From positions 1-22,140 of the forward strand of contig RCNN01000528.1 in assembly GCA_003667245.1 (NCBI GenBank): 22,140 bases of DNA. The letters run 5' to 3'. Below the pieces are notes generated by a model that made no database searches, was not told where the DNA came from, and saw only the letters and a list, made by a program, of their open reading frames with translations. This document shows, piece by piece, positions 10,814 through 21,053 of the stretch. A program made the translations under genes and the position numbers. The first letter of the stretch is position 1. Each line of letters starts with the position of its first letter. The stretch is from Heterostelium multicystogenum (Eukaryota > Evosea > Eumycetozoa > Acytosteliales > Acytosteliaceae).

Positions 10814-11982
10814 CACAAAGTAAATCCAAAATCACCAGACTTAAATATAAATAATAGCAGCAACAGCAGTAGCAGTAGCAATAATAACACAGTAAAAGAT
10901 ATGTTTTCAATTGATTTTCGTCTTGGTCGAGGAACAAAGAGCAGTTGGTAGATTTTTCAGTTTCAATGTTTGAAGAGATTGGAGTCATCAAAGAGTTTAA
11001 TATGCAAACACGATGCATTGGTTTCCTATATATCAACCGTCAAGACTTCCTACAGAGACAATCCATTCCATTCTTTTTATCACGCAGTCACCGTCACCCA
11101 AATGATATTTCTCATGATTTCCCAAACTGAACTCAAAGACTTTTTATCAACAATCGTATGTATACAGCGCCTAGACCCCATGCCACAATATACTTATCCA
11201 CTCTTTCCTATAGGAAAAAAACTATCATTATTAATTGCAGCGATTTTCACACGACTTGGATCATCCAGGTTTGAACAATCGTTCCAAATCAATATTAAAT
11301 CAGAACTTGCATTACAGTACGATAACAAATCAGTTTTGGAGAATCATCACTTGTCACAATGCTTGCGGTTACTTAAAGATACAGAGGCTGGAAAGTCACT
11401 GCTTTCTTGTTTGACAGAGGAACAGAGATCTACCATCTTTGAAAAAGTTAGAATCATGATTTTGGCAACTGACATGGAGATGCATTTTACCTATAAGCAG
11501 AAATTCGATGAACTGATACCTATTTTTCTCATGGGATAATCAAGAACACAGAGATTTTATTATTTATTATGTATGTTAAGGATCTACATATTTAAAAATA
11601 GAATAGAATATTAATCTTAGTTATTTTGTAGGTTATTAAAGTCAGCGGATATTTCAAATGAATTAAGATCTTTCGAAATTTCAAACAAGTGGGCAAACGC
11701 CCTGATGGAAGAGTTTTTTCGCACAAGTAAGTCGACAGAATTAATACATAACTATCACTTGAACTAGTATTAATAATAGCATCTTACCCTTATTTGTAGA
11801 GTGATCTTGAAAAAGAGAATAACTTACCATTGACACCTTTTATGTTGAGAGAGAAAGTAGAGTTAAACAGCACACAGGTTAATTTTATCGATAAGTTCCT
11901 CTTGCCTTCTTATCAGGCCTTGCAAATCTTATTGCCCTCTTTAGGTGTATATGTAGATAAGAATCATTCAAAACAGAGATAA
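10814..11982 (+). CDS. Class I cyclic-nucleotide phosphodiesterase, PDE9-like (probable cGMP PDE); 5' end uncertain
   Basis: Hydrolyses a cyclic nucleotide; the closest remembered match is human PDE9A, which suggests a DdPDE3-like cGMP enzyme, but substrate is inferred. An Asn/Ser-rich lead-in (10814-10900) runs in frame into ATG 10901 (MFSID). Conserved blocks in order: YRDNPFHSFYHAVTVTQ (HxxxH), HDLDHPGLNNR (codons from 11250), SELALQYDNKSVLENHH, MILATDMEMHF, LKSADISNELRS and LPLTPFMLREKV, ending NHSKQR with TAA at 11980-11982. Introns: 11156-11213, 11571-11631, 11727-11799. Frame breaks: missing base near 10916, extra near 11011, extra at 11249 paired with missing near 11283, A run 11215-11221, extra near 11534, extra bases touching the splice sites at 11632 and 11726. 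No response-regulator domain is visible, so it is not obviously RegA. It converges on the histidine kinase gene. The real start may lie further upstream. Confidence 0.85.
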
Positions 11983-12530
11983 CTGGCTAAGTTCCGAGCA
12001 ATGATCAATATCACCAGTTTAAATAGTAGCAGTAATTATAGTCAAACCAAACAAAACATCAATATCATCGAAAGATATCAATTATAAATCAACAAACAAT
12101 TTCACCTACGAAAGGATTTGGTTTTGCTAACTGGCTTTAACATAACCATCAAATAGTTCCATACTATTCAATCCTCCAATATAAATCAAAAGCAATCTTC
12201 TATTTGCTTCGTCTTCAATCAGCAAACCAATAGTAAATTAACTAAAGAATACAACATAAAAAAGAAAGAATCAGTTATCACCATCAAACTAACAGCAACA
12301 AACATACCAATTCAATTATCAATATCAGAGAATAATAAGTCCAATAGTATTGCTGATAAACAATCAAGCAAACACATCTCAATGTCTTGTGCAAGAAGAA
12401 GCAGAAGAGTCAGAAGTAAACTTCAAATTATTATTATTTTTAAGCAATATAAATATAATAAAATCATTTGTAAACAATCATCTAATCTGAATGTATGTTG
12501 TTGTTGTTGTTGGTGATATTTCATCCATTA
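11983..12530. other. Spacer between convergent PDE and histidine kinase genes
   Basis: This holds the 3' ends of two tail-to-tail genes. The plus strand is A/C-rich (AACAAACA, ATCACCATCAAAC motifs), compatible with PDE 3' UTR. A GTT repeat lies near 12496-12511. No reading frame with recognisable content is seen. Confidence 0.5.
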
Positions 12531-15500
12531 TTATTCGATGTTCTGTTTATTGTGCTCTGCTAAAACTAAAGAATCACTTAGTGGGTAAAAGAAATTTTTG
12601 GGTTCTTCTTTTGGAATCCATTTCAAAAGCGTATTCTTGAGAGAATCGATTCTAACAGGTTTGGCGAGGTAGTCGTCCATTCCTGCGATCTTACACTGCT
12701 CTTCTGCTGATGGTTTTGAGTTTGCAGTCATTGCAATAATTGGGATTCTCTGGTTCTTGGGCTCAAGCTCTCTAATTACCCTTGAGCATGTGATTCCATC
12801 CATCGAAGGCATCTGAACATCCATGAGGATCAAGCTAAATTGGCACTCTTGTGTGTTGGTGAGAATGTCCAGTACCTTTCGTCCGTTGCATCCGACAATT
12901 GGGTAGTAGCCGAGTTTGTCTAGTTGTCTGACGATAACTTTTATATTGACATCATTGTCCTCAGCAACTAAAATGCATCGCTTATCTTTTCGCTCTAATG
13001 CCACACCCATAGGATCCTCTATCTTTAAAATACTACTTCCGCTGCTTCCACTGGAAGTTGTAGCAGCCGAGGCATTTGAAAGACGTCTGGTGATCGAATG
13101 AATCAACTTGGTGTATCGAATTGGTTTGAGAAGGTATGATGCGATTTGTGGATGATTTGCCCAAGATGATTTGTAGTCACGTCCATAGATAATTACTCTT
13201 TCAATAGTGACACGATCGAGTAGTGTCTTTATGGAGTTACATTGATCGGATATGATAAAGGTGTCGAATGGTGAATCTGTGTTTCTAGCCATATTGAATA
13301 GCTCAAGTGCAGTTTCCATACTGTTGGTTTCTATCGACTCAAAATGGACTGTATTCAACATGGAGTGGATAGACATTCTAAGCTTCTGACTGCACTCGAC
13401 CACAAGGATCTTCTTGCGATCCTTTGAGAAATGGTTGTATTCAGGTAGAAGAATTGGTTTGGCGGCTGGCACACTGCTCGGCAAGTATGAAGGAGCTGCA
13501 ACAAGCAGTTTAAGAGAGAACCAGAGCAAGATCCTTTTCCGAGCTTACTTTCAAAACTAATGTTTCCTCCCATGAGGCCAACTAAATCTCTGCAGATAGA
13601 AAGTCCAAGGCCTGTACCACCATATTTTCTTGAGGATGAACCATCTACCTGACTGAAAGGTTGGAATAGCTGGTCAGATTCTGAATCGGGAATACCAATT
13701 CCCGTATCTTTTACAGAGAATCGAAGTGATACCTGGTCGCCAGACTCATATTCGGTGGAAATCTCCAGGATGACGTGACCTATCTCAGTAAACTTAAGAA
13801 GCATTATGAACGAGATTGATGAGGACTTGGCGGATGAATCTACTGTTCTCCATAGAGTACTGGCGGGACTGGCGACTCTCTTCCAATAATGAAGATTAAA
13901 TCGATTCCTTTCTTGTTTGCCATTTCACCCTGTAGATTTAACACTTCCTCTACGACCGATACTAAGTCAAACTCTCTGCTATTTCCAATATCAGTTTTCC
14001 AGCTTCAATCTTTGAAAAGTCGAGAATATCATTGATGAGCTTGATTAATCCGTCGATTGATCTTTTGATAGTCTCTGCACTGTCACGTTGATTTGGTGTC
14101 AGTCCTGAGTCCAAGAGTAATTGGGTCATACCAAGTATTCCGTGGCATGGTGTTCTGAGTTCATGTGAGATATTAGCAATGAATTGTGATTTCAGTTTGG
14201 TTGCCTGAATGGCTGACTCTTCTGCCTGTCTATATCTCGACAAATCGAATACAAAGGTAATGCATTGCTCCTCACTGCGTCGACCATCGCAGCAGTAATT
14301 AATATTGGTATCTTCTTTCCATTCTTGTGGAAATATGCCTTTTCAATAGGCTGGCACCATCTCTTTGCCTTTAGTTCTTGCAAAGCACGTGCTGAAATTT
14401 CAAAATACTCTGGCGGTGTCATCAGCATCCAATCTACTTTTCCTTGTTCCAAATCAGCTCTCGTATATCCAATGATCGATAGCAATGCATCATTTGCCTA
14501 AAGTATATTATTATTAGTATGTTTATAGGAGCCAATCAGCAACTTATTTGACTTACATCCAGCACCAATCCTTTAAGTGTAGAAAACATTACACCGAGTA
14601 GTGAAAGTCTAAATAGGATATTGTAAGTATCTCTACACTTCTGGAATGTCTTTTGATGTTCTTCTGCCAAAACCAACTTCTTTTGCTCAACAAAGTGATC
14701 GAAGGACCCTGAGCTTATGTTGTCTAGATCGAGTGACAGCACCGCCTTTGAGTGCTGTTGTTCATAAAGCTGCTTGAAATTATTATACATTGAGTCTAGA
14801 TTTACTTGTGACTTTACACTGACAACAGAACCTTCATTCATAAAGTAGCTATGCGATACACCAACCCATCCAATGTTCTGTTTCTGGGGTCTCGGACTGG
14901 GTTACCTTTGAAAACATAGAGAATATAGTTCTTGTCAGGTAAGAGATACCAAAAAACAAAGTCAATCTGATTGGTCGATAGTTTTTTAATAGTTTCAAAC
15001 TGTTTCTTGAAGACAAGTTGGTTCCTTGGGTGCACGAAGAGCATGAATTCCTCCAGCGACTGTCCCTCACACTTGTATTCTTCTATGCCTTGCTTTTTTA
15101 AAGTGGAACATCTCACCCGAAATATCTGATCTCCAAACTATTGCCGGAAGCTTTACCATCAAATTGGAAAGGGTGTCAAACTGGTGTCTAACTGCAGGAT
15201 ATATATAAAATGGGAAATCGGTTTGGCTATTGTTGTTGTAGTTATTTATATTGTTTCTGTGTTCGTTCTGTGGACTAGTTGTCTGTTGCTCTTCATATAT
15301 AGTTGTCGGTACAGATTTCAATGTTGGTGAGGTAATACCAATTGCATTTCCATAGTTCAAATTCTGTTGTAATACGTATTCGGGTTCGTCTATAACTTCC
15401 TCTATTGATTCAAAGGTACAAGAGCATCCATCTGTAAATGGATTCACATTCATTATAGCTCTGTATTGTTGCCTTGTTGAGAGATTGTTCAAAAGGACAT

Positions 15501-16152
15501 CTTGTTTCATCTGCTTCTTCTCTTGGAAGCAGGTTTGAATACACTCCACCACTGAGTCTGGCTGATCGCTCAGTGAACTACCGCCGTAGTTTTCATAGGA
15601 GCGCTTGTGGTCGATCGAGATGATTGGGTCGAATCGGCTGAATATGAATTTCATGTGGCTGGATGGACGTCGGGTAGTTCTGAAGGGTGGTGGGGAAGTG
15701 GTGCTGGGGGTTGTCGGTAGACCGGAGTTCAGGGAGAAAGCTGGTGGTAGTGGTGGTGTGGAAGGCTGAGAAGAAAAGGCTGGCGATGTAAAAGATGGGG
15801 TGTTTGTGGCTGATGCTGAGCTAGGGGTGTTAGCCGAGCCCATTATTGGGGATTGTGGTGGTGTTGGCATTCTAATGATGGAGTCAATGAGTTCCTCCGA
15901 TGTGCATTCCAATTTCTTTGTTATACAATTATTGGCTATTCCAGAGAATATGAAATCGTCTTTATCTTGTTTTATATTTATCAGGAGCATTGGTATTTCC
16001 AATACCTGCATTAATTTTCTGGAATTCATTAGATCTGCGCCATCAGCACAGCGAGAGTGGTCACCACTCTCGGTCACACACTCATCCAGATCGGAAATAG
16101 TGAATTGTGGTACCAATAGTGAGCTATCCTTTGCGTCTAATGGATATTCCAT
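12531..16152 (-). CDS. Hybrid histidine kinase: PAS-PAS-HisKA-HATPase-pseudoREC-REC; frame broken by indels
   Basis: A probable cytosolic phosphorelay sensor kinase of about 1,190 residues; no membrane segment is seen. It starts [11 protein letters not shown] at 16152. Residues about 115-200 are Ser/Pro/Thr-rich low complexity. PAS-type folds follow: one from [15 protein letters not shown] to [10 protein letters not shown], and one across a 59-nt intron (14556-14498) with [16 protein letters not shown] and [13 protein letters not shown]. The H-box is [16 protein letters not shown] (His codon 14165-14163), then the N-box region ([10 protein letters not shown]...KFTEIGH), DTGIGIP (G1) and GGTGLGLSI (G2). 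The first receiver is degenerate (ILVVECS in place of the Asp pair, though SYLLKP keeps the Lys). The second is canonical: [17 protein letters not shown] (Asp codon 12821-12819), MTAN, AKPV. Seven frame breaks: extra bases at about 15096 and 13801, missing ones near 14875, 14275, 13978, 13850 and 13527. Which dhk paralogue it is, I cannot say. Confidence 0.92.
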
Positions 16153-16266
16153 GATTGTAAAATCTATATATATATTATATGTTATTATTTATTACAAATA
16201 TTAATATTACTTATTTATATTACAAATTAATAAATAAACAATAATAACAATAACTACTACAAAATC

Positions 16267-16286
16267 TATATATATATATATATATA
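16267..16286. repeat. (TA)10 microsatellite
   Basis: Ten uninterrupted TA units directly upstream of the histidine kinase start. A similar (TA)8 tract lies at 17533-17548. Confidence 0.9.
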
Positions 16287-16364
16287 GTTATATTATATTA
16301 CTAAGTTTATTTATTAATTCTCTATTGATACAAAAAATAGGTGGTGTAAAGATAAGATAATAAG

Positions 16365-16382
16365 TAGATAGATAGATAGATA
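16365..16382. repeat. TAGA tetranucleotide microsatellite
   Basis: About four tandem TAGA units followed by a degenerate TATAGATATAT tail, in the histidine kinase/ZIP spacer. Confidence 0.85.
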
Positions 16383-17907
16383 TAGATATATTTATTAATT
16401 AAACATGTTATGAACTAATAATCGTTGTATAATGTGAATTTGTTGTTGTTGTTAATGTGTTTCGTTATATTCAAGATTTCGTCATATTCTTTCCTATTAG
16501 CTAGTTGAATGACCCAAACGAAGACTTCCGTAAAGTAACTAGCTCACTCACTAGTGGAAGTAGTTAAAACTAGCACTAGTTTTCACATTGTTTTGTAGCA
16601 TAAATTACATTTACCAATCCAGACACCCCCTCCATCATATTTGTTTAATTAATACTGTCAAACTAAACCATCCACATACCAGGAACAAAAACACAAAACA
16701 ACAAGTTTTTTTTCTTGAGATTTGGTCGAGACTCCACCACTTCCATATGTACCTAATTATACACCATAGCTGCCCCAACCTCAAAAAAAATCAAAAAACG
16801 AGATATTCAATTTTATATTTTTTAATTTGCATATCTTACTGCGCTACTTTATCAAATATTATTATTGAGTGTCAATGATGATGACAAGCCTTGCATACCC
16901 TTTAGACCCAAAAACAAAATCAGTGCCCAAACAGACTACCAGCGCCATATTTGGTTGATTAGTTTAATATCATCCAATAATAACTTGAGATGTAATATAT
17001 TAAATATGATACATTTCAACTTCAAAGCAGCATAAAACAACACCGCTATTGGACCATTGTCTGGACAATAATTAAACATATATTATTTTTTTAAGAACAA
17101 ATTAACATCATTCTTCTTTTTCTTGTACATACATTGGTTAAGTTTATGTTCAGTGTCCTTCTACAATCAAAGCTCATAGTTATCTCATTGGTATAGTTAG
17201 TTAGTGTCTGAGTCAGTCAATCAAATAACAACAATAATAAAATAAAAATCAACCATTTCATCTTAATCCTAAGTGTGTTTGTGTTTGCTTAGTGAATGAG
17301 TAAAGTTAATTTTCTTCTTTAATGTTGTTTGTATTAAAGAAAGTCAACTAATTTTTGATTTTAACACTAGAGGATAAACATCTATGTAATCTTCAAATTT
17401 TGCTAATTCTAACTCCATATTCTATTATTTAATAGTAATAATACATCTTTAATGTTTTAATATTAGATTTTGGAATAGGTATTGGAACTTGGTGTTTTAC
17501 ACAAGAAAACAAGCATTGCATATTATACTACTTATATATATATATATATCTACACATTTCATATGAGTTCTAGTAGTAGAGTTATAATCCAACAAATAGT
17601 CAGAAAAGTGTCCTATCAACTATATTATAAATATATATTTTATTTCAATAGTAAATGATATAGTTAATTAAAAAATTACAAGTAATATGAGAGGTGTTAA
17701 AAATATTGATATCATCCTAATTTAATATCCAAATATAGTATATTTATAATAATTAATGTAAGAAATTAAATGGTTCTTTATATTTTAAGAATTGGAAATA
17801 TACTATTATTATTAATATTAATAATGATGATTAGTTTATTAATAGAGTGAGGTTAGAGTTGTATAGAAAGTATAGGAGGTTAGTGAATATATACATATTT
17901 AAGAAAG

Positions 17908-19102
17908 ATGGTAGTAACTGCATTGGATATCAAACTGATATCCATCAGTATGCTATTTATATTCAGTATTGTATTTGGAATGATACCTTATTTTATCAAG
18001 AAGACCAAGAATCAAGAGAAAACCAATACAATACTGTCATTTTGTAATTCCTTTAGTGGAGGTGTATTTTTTGGTGCTGGGATGCTGCATTTATTTTCCG
18101 ATTCAACTTTAGGTCTTTATATTTATAGCCAACGATTCAATAATTATCCCATATCGTAACTATCATTTTTAACTTTACTATTATTATAATTTTTATCATT
18201 CTATAGAGCAAAGAACTAACTTATTCACAATGACTCTCTTTTAGTGCTTTTTGTTTATGTATAGGTTTTTTTATTTATCTTTTTTTTGGAATTATTTATA
18301 CACTCACTGCTAAAGAGAATATCAACCAATAATAATAATAATAATAATAATTCGATAATAAGCAATAGTAATAGTAGCAATATAACTTCAACTGATACTT
18401 TAGAAAATGATGATAGATTGAAATCATCATCGAGAATTAATGGTAATAGTTTAGATGACGATCAGGAATCGTTGTTAGGTGTAAATAATAGTGATGACTA
18501 TGATGATAATGTCGATAGCAATGGAAGTAATAGTCACAGTCATGATATTGATTTATCGATACGAATGAGAGATAGTTATATTCCTTATATTTTAGTCATT
18601 GGTCTGTCAGTGCATTCATTGTTTGAAGGAATAGCATTGGGTGTACAAAATACTCAAGTTAGAATCTTAGATATCTTGACTGCAATATTTGCACACAAAT
18701 TCCTAGCCGCATTTGCCCTTGGAGTGAATATTGTACAATCATCGAAGAATGTCAAAGTGTAAGCTCATCTAACATAAATACGAAAGTCTATATTCAGCAA
18801 GTAATTAATGACTTATTTCTGACTAATTAATATGTAGTTCATTTTTGAAAATATTTTCATTGATTATGGTATTCTCAGTGGCTTCACCTTTAGGATCAAT
18901 CATTGGACTACTGGTTTCCAACTTGAATTGTACGTTGGCCTCTTCTATTCTTCAGGGTGTTGCAAGTGGTACATTTCTATATATATCAATGGTTGAGATT
19001 ATACCTAGAGAAATCAATCACCAGAGTAAACATCTTGTACTCAAATCGATATTATTACTTCTTGGATTTTTTATCATGGCTATCGTAGCCCTCTGGATAT
19101 AG
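17908..19102 (+). CDS. ZIP-family (SLC39) zinc/iron transporter, ZIP I/II type
   Basis: Imports zinc or related divalent metals into the cytosol. Exon 1 starts MVVTALDIKLIS at 17908. Eight membrane segments can be read: TM1 about LISISMLFIFSIVFGMIPYF, TM2 CNSFSGGVFFGAGMLHLFS, TM3 across intron 1 (SAFCLCIGFFIYLFF), TM4 LVIGLSVHSLFEGIALG with the HxxFEG metal site, TM5 IFAHKFLAAFALG with the HK pair, TM6 FSVASPLGSIIG, TM7 GVASGTFLYISMVEIIP, TM8 LLLLGFFIMAIVALW. The TM3-TM4 loop has eight Asn (AAT repeat), an acidic Asp-rich patch and HSH, typical of the variable cytosolic metal-binding loop. Introns: 18156-18244 (89 nt) and 18759-18837 (79 nt). One frame break is visible, an extra T in the T8 run at 18280-18287. 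The gene ends 89 bp from the convergent C2 gene. Plasma membrane location is inferred. Confidence 0.93.
18328..18351 (+). repeat. (AAT)8 coding repeat encoding poly-Asn
   Basis: Eight AAT codons inside the ZIP variable loop, the kind of Asn homopolymer common in dictyostelid proteins. Confidence 0.9.
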
Positions 19103-19191
19103 TGATAATAAATGAGTCATTAATATTTATCAATGTTAGTTTGAATATGAATATCTATCGATGAGTTATTAAACGCGTTTTATTGAATATT

Positions 19192-20156
19192 TTAGACAGG
19201 TCCACATCTCATGATCTCAATGGAACCAGCTGTATTAGAGAGAACCAATTCTCTTTTGTTGACCAATCTTAATTCCTTCATAATTGCCATCTCACGTAAT
19301 GTTGACTGATGTGTTTGATTAACAAATTTAAGTTAGTAGTTGATTAATGATTCATTGAATTGAGTAATACTTACAACACCTGAACCAATAAAGTCGTGAT
19401 TACCGTTGCTGTCATAATCCAACATTCAATCTTGATAGGTCTCTCGAGGTTACCACCACAAAGTTGGTAGAGTGAAAGGGTGATTGGTGCAAAAGTTGGA
19501 TTTTGGTTATCGTGGTGTGTCTCTGTACGGTGAATTACAATCCAATCGTGGGATGATCCTCCACCACGCTCGTCAACGTAACCTTGGTGTCCTTTGTTGG
19601 CAAATTGATTTCTTGGGACTGATATAGTGAGGAATGGGTCACTCTTTGAGAAGACATCTTTACGATCCAAACGGCATCCACGGAGATGCAAAACATATGG
19701 GACATCGGGAACACCTACAACTGGAGCAACAACTCCAACAGTAGGGGTGACTACTGGTGTTACAACTGGTACTGGGGTGGCGACTGCCATTGGGGCTGAG
19801 AGACCATACGATGGGTATGGGGCAGAATATGCACTGTATGATTGATTGTATGTGCTGTAGGCACCGCTAGAGTATCCTGGGTAAGCAGTTGGTGCTGGAG
19901 CTGCAGAGTATGGGGCAGCAAATTGTTGTGGTGGGAGTTGTTGTGGATATGATGGTTGAGGTGGGTAACCTTGAGGAGGGTAACCTTGTTGTGGAGGGTA
20001 GCCTTGTTGTGGGTATGATTGTTGTTGTGGATATGATTGTTGTGGTGGATAATTGTATTGTCCTGGAGCAGAAGCACCGTAACCCTGCTGTTTATTTAGA
20101 TTTGGTGTCTCCTGTGAAGGGTAATTATATTGACCTGGAGCAGGATAGTTTGACAT
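19192..20156 (-). CDS. Single-C2-domain copine-like protein with Pro/Gln/Tyr-rich N-terminus
   Basis: Probably a calcium-dependent phospholipid-binding protein. The N-terminal 135 residues are a disordered Pro/Gln/Tyr/Gly tail with tandem PGQYNYP and YPPQQGYPPQ units, like the N-terminus of Dictyostelium annexin VII. The C2 domain follows and resembles a copine C2: DVPYVLHLRGCRLDRKDVF, SKSDPFL, NPTFAPITLSLYQLCGGN, RPIKIECW, then DYDSNGNHDFIGSGV with the Asp ligands. Intron 19374-19306 (69 nt, GTAAGT...ATCAG) joins in phase 0 to STLREMAIMKELRLVNKREL and the end IEIMRCGPV, with TAA at 19194-19192. One frame break: a G is missing at about 19420 (WD read as WI), which otherwise destroys the second calcium loop. 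There is no von Willebrand A domain, so it is not a full copine. It is tail-to-tail with the ZIP gene. Confidence 0.85.
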
Positions 20157-20683
20157 GACTTTGTATTTGGTGATTTATATAAGTATGTAATAAAGTTGAG
20201 TATAGTCGATTAATTGATTTGATTTGATATAATAAATATAAATAATAATAATATACAGAGATATAAAACAAGGAGAATTAAAAATAGTGTAAAAAACCAA
20301 TAGAAAAGAACTAAGAATGAATGTTAATTTTTTTTAAAAATAAATAACTAGTTTTGACACTCAACCTAACTGAAAGATCATTAATTAAAATAATTACAAA
20401 AAAACAAAATGTCTTAAACACTGTCCAATGTTGGCTTCCACATTTTGCACAAACAATTTCAGATTGTATCAAATTTTTGCATGTTCTTGAATTGTTGAGA
20501 GAATAAATTTAGACCTTTATTGATCATAGACATATCTCTTCTTTGTTTGTTTGTTTGTTGCTTTTTACAGATACATATTTGTATGTTATTTTAATTTGAT
20601 TAGTTGAACCTTTCTTCATAAGGGTGTAAAGAAAAGAAGATGTTAAAATACAAGTTGGTTTGTACATGTATTTCATGGATCCT
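20157..20683. other. Spacer upstream of the C2 gene
   Basis: AT-rich spacer between two minus-strand genes. It holds the C2 gene promoter and the 3' end of the small hypothetical gene. GTTTGTTTGTTTG repeats lie near 20541-20555. No gene or RNA is supported. Confidence 0.5.
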
Positions 20684-21053
20684 TTAATGGGCTATACTAC
20701 ACTCGTAATCTCTCTTTAGGAAATTATCATAGAATTGTGGTGTAAGTTGATGGTAGATGCGCTCGGTCTCAAAAAAGATGAGATGTCCACAATCTGAGAA
20801 ACCAAAACTAATATTCCAGTGAGTGTCTATTCCATAGAAATCTTTGCCAGGCAATTGAATCTCTAGCATATAGAGACTACATTGTTCATCGGTATGAATA
20901 TTTGTAGGCTTGACATTGTGTCTGAACAAGAGTCTAAAATATCGCTTCTGTCAATTTCAAACTCTGAACTCTTCTCGCACCAATCCAAATAGCCTGCTTC
21001 AATTCCTTTTCATTTGAAAGTAGTTCCCAATTAATTTTGATTAAACCATCCAT
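20684..21053 (-). CDS. Small uncharacterised protein (about 120 residues)
   Basis: Not recognised. ATG at 21053 gives MDGLIKINWELLSNEKELKQ, AIWIGARRVQSLKLTE, then after one extra base near 20945 the frame continues RYFRLLFRHNVKPTNIHTDE, a Leu-rich strand (CSLYMLEIQLPGKDF), and DTHWNISFGFSDCGHLIFFE, ending DYECSIAH with the stop at 20684-20686. The composition is balanced rather than low-complexity, with several Trp, Cys and aromatic residues, which supports real coding. No signal peptide or membrane helix is visible. It is preceded by the AT-rich sequence usual for dictyostelid starts. It could be a complete small protein or an exon-poor fragment of a larger one. Confidence 0.6.

Larger units (their letters stand above)
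16153..17907. other. Spacer between divergent histidine kinase and ZIP genes
   Basis: A 1.75-kb AT-rich spacer that must hold both promoters. It contains TA and TAGA microsatellites, a compact inverted repeat AAAACTAG-CA-CTAGTTTT at 16566-16583 with nearby repeated ACTAGT, and GTT repeats near 16441-16453. An open frame at 16588-16878 has no family features and lies in A/C-rich, low-complexity sequence, so I do not call it a gene. A relatively less AT-rich patch (about 16880-16960) shows no foldable RNA that I can support. Confidence 0.5.

Noticed and set aside
10605..11036. Minus-strand open frame overlapping the PDE start
   Set aside because: Antisense shadow of the Asn/Ser-rich PDE lead-in; its Cys/Tyr/Leu runs come from reversed AAT/AGC repeats.
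10814..11982. Identification of the PDE as RegA
   Set aside because: The catalytic region resembles PDE9-type enzymes more closely and no receiver domain is visible upstream.
16588..16878. Plus-strand 96-codon frame in the histidine kinase/ZIP spacer
   Set aside because: No recognisable domain, composition follows local A/C-rich sequence, and no splice or conservation support can be seen.
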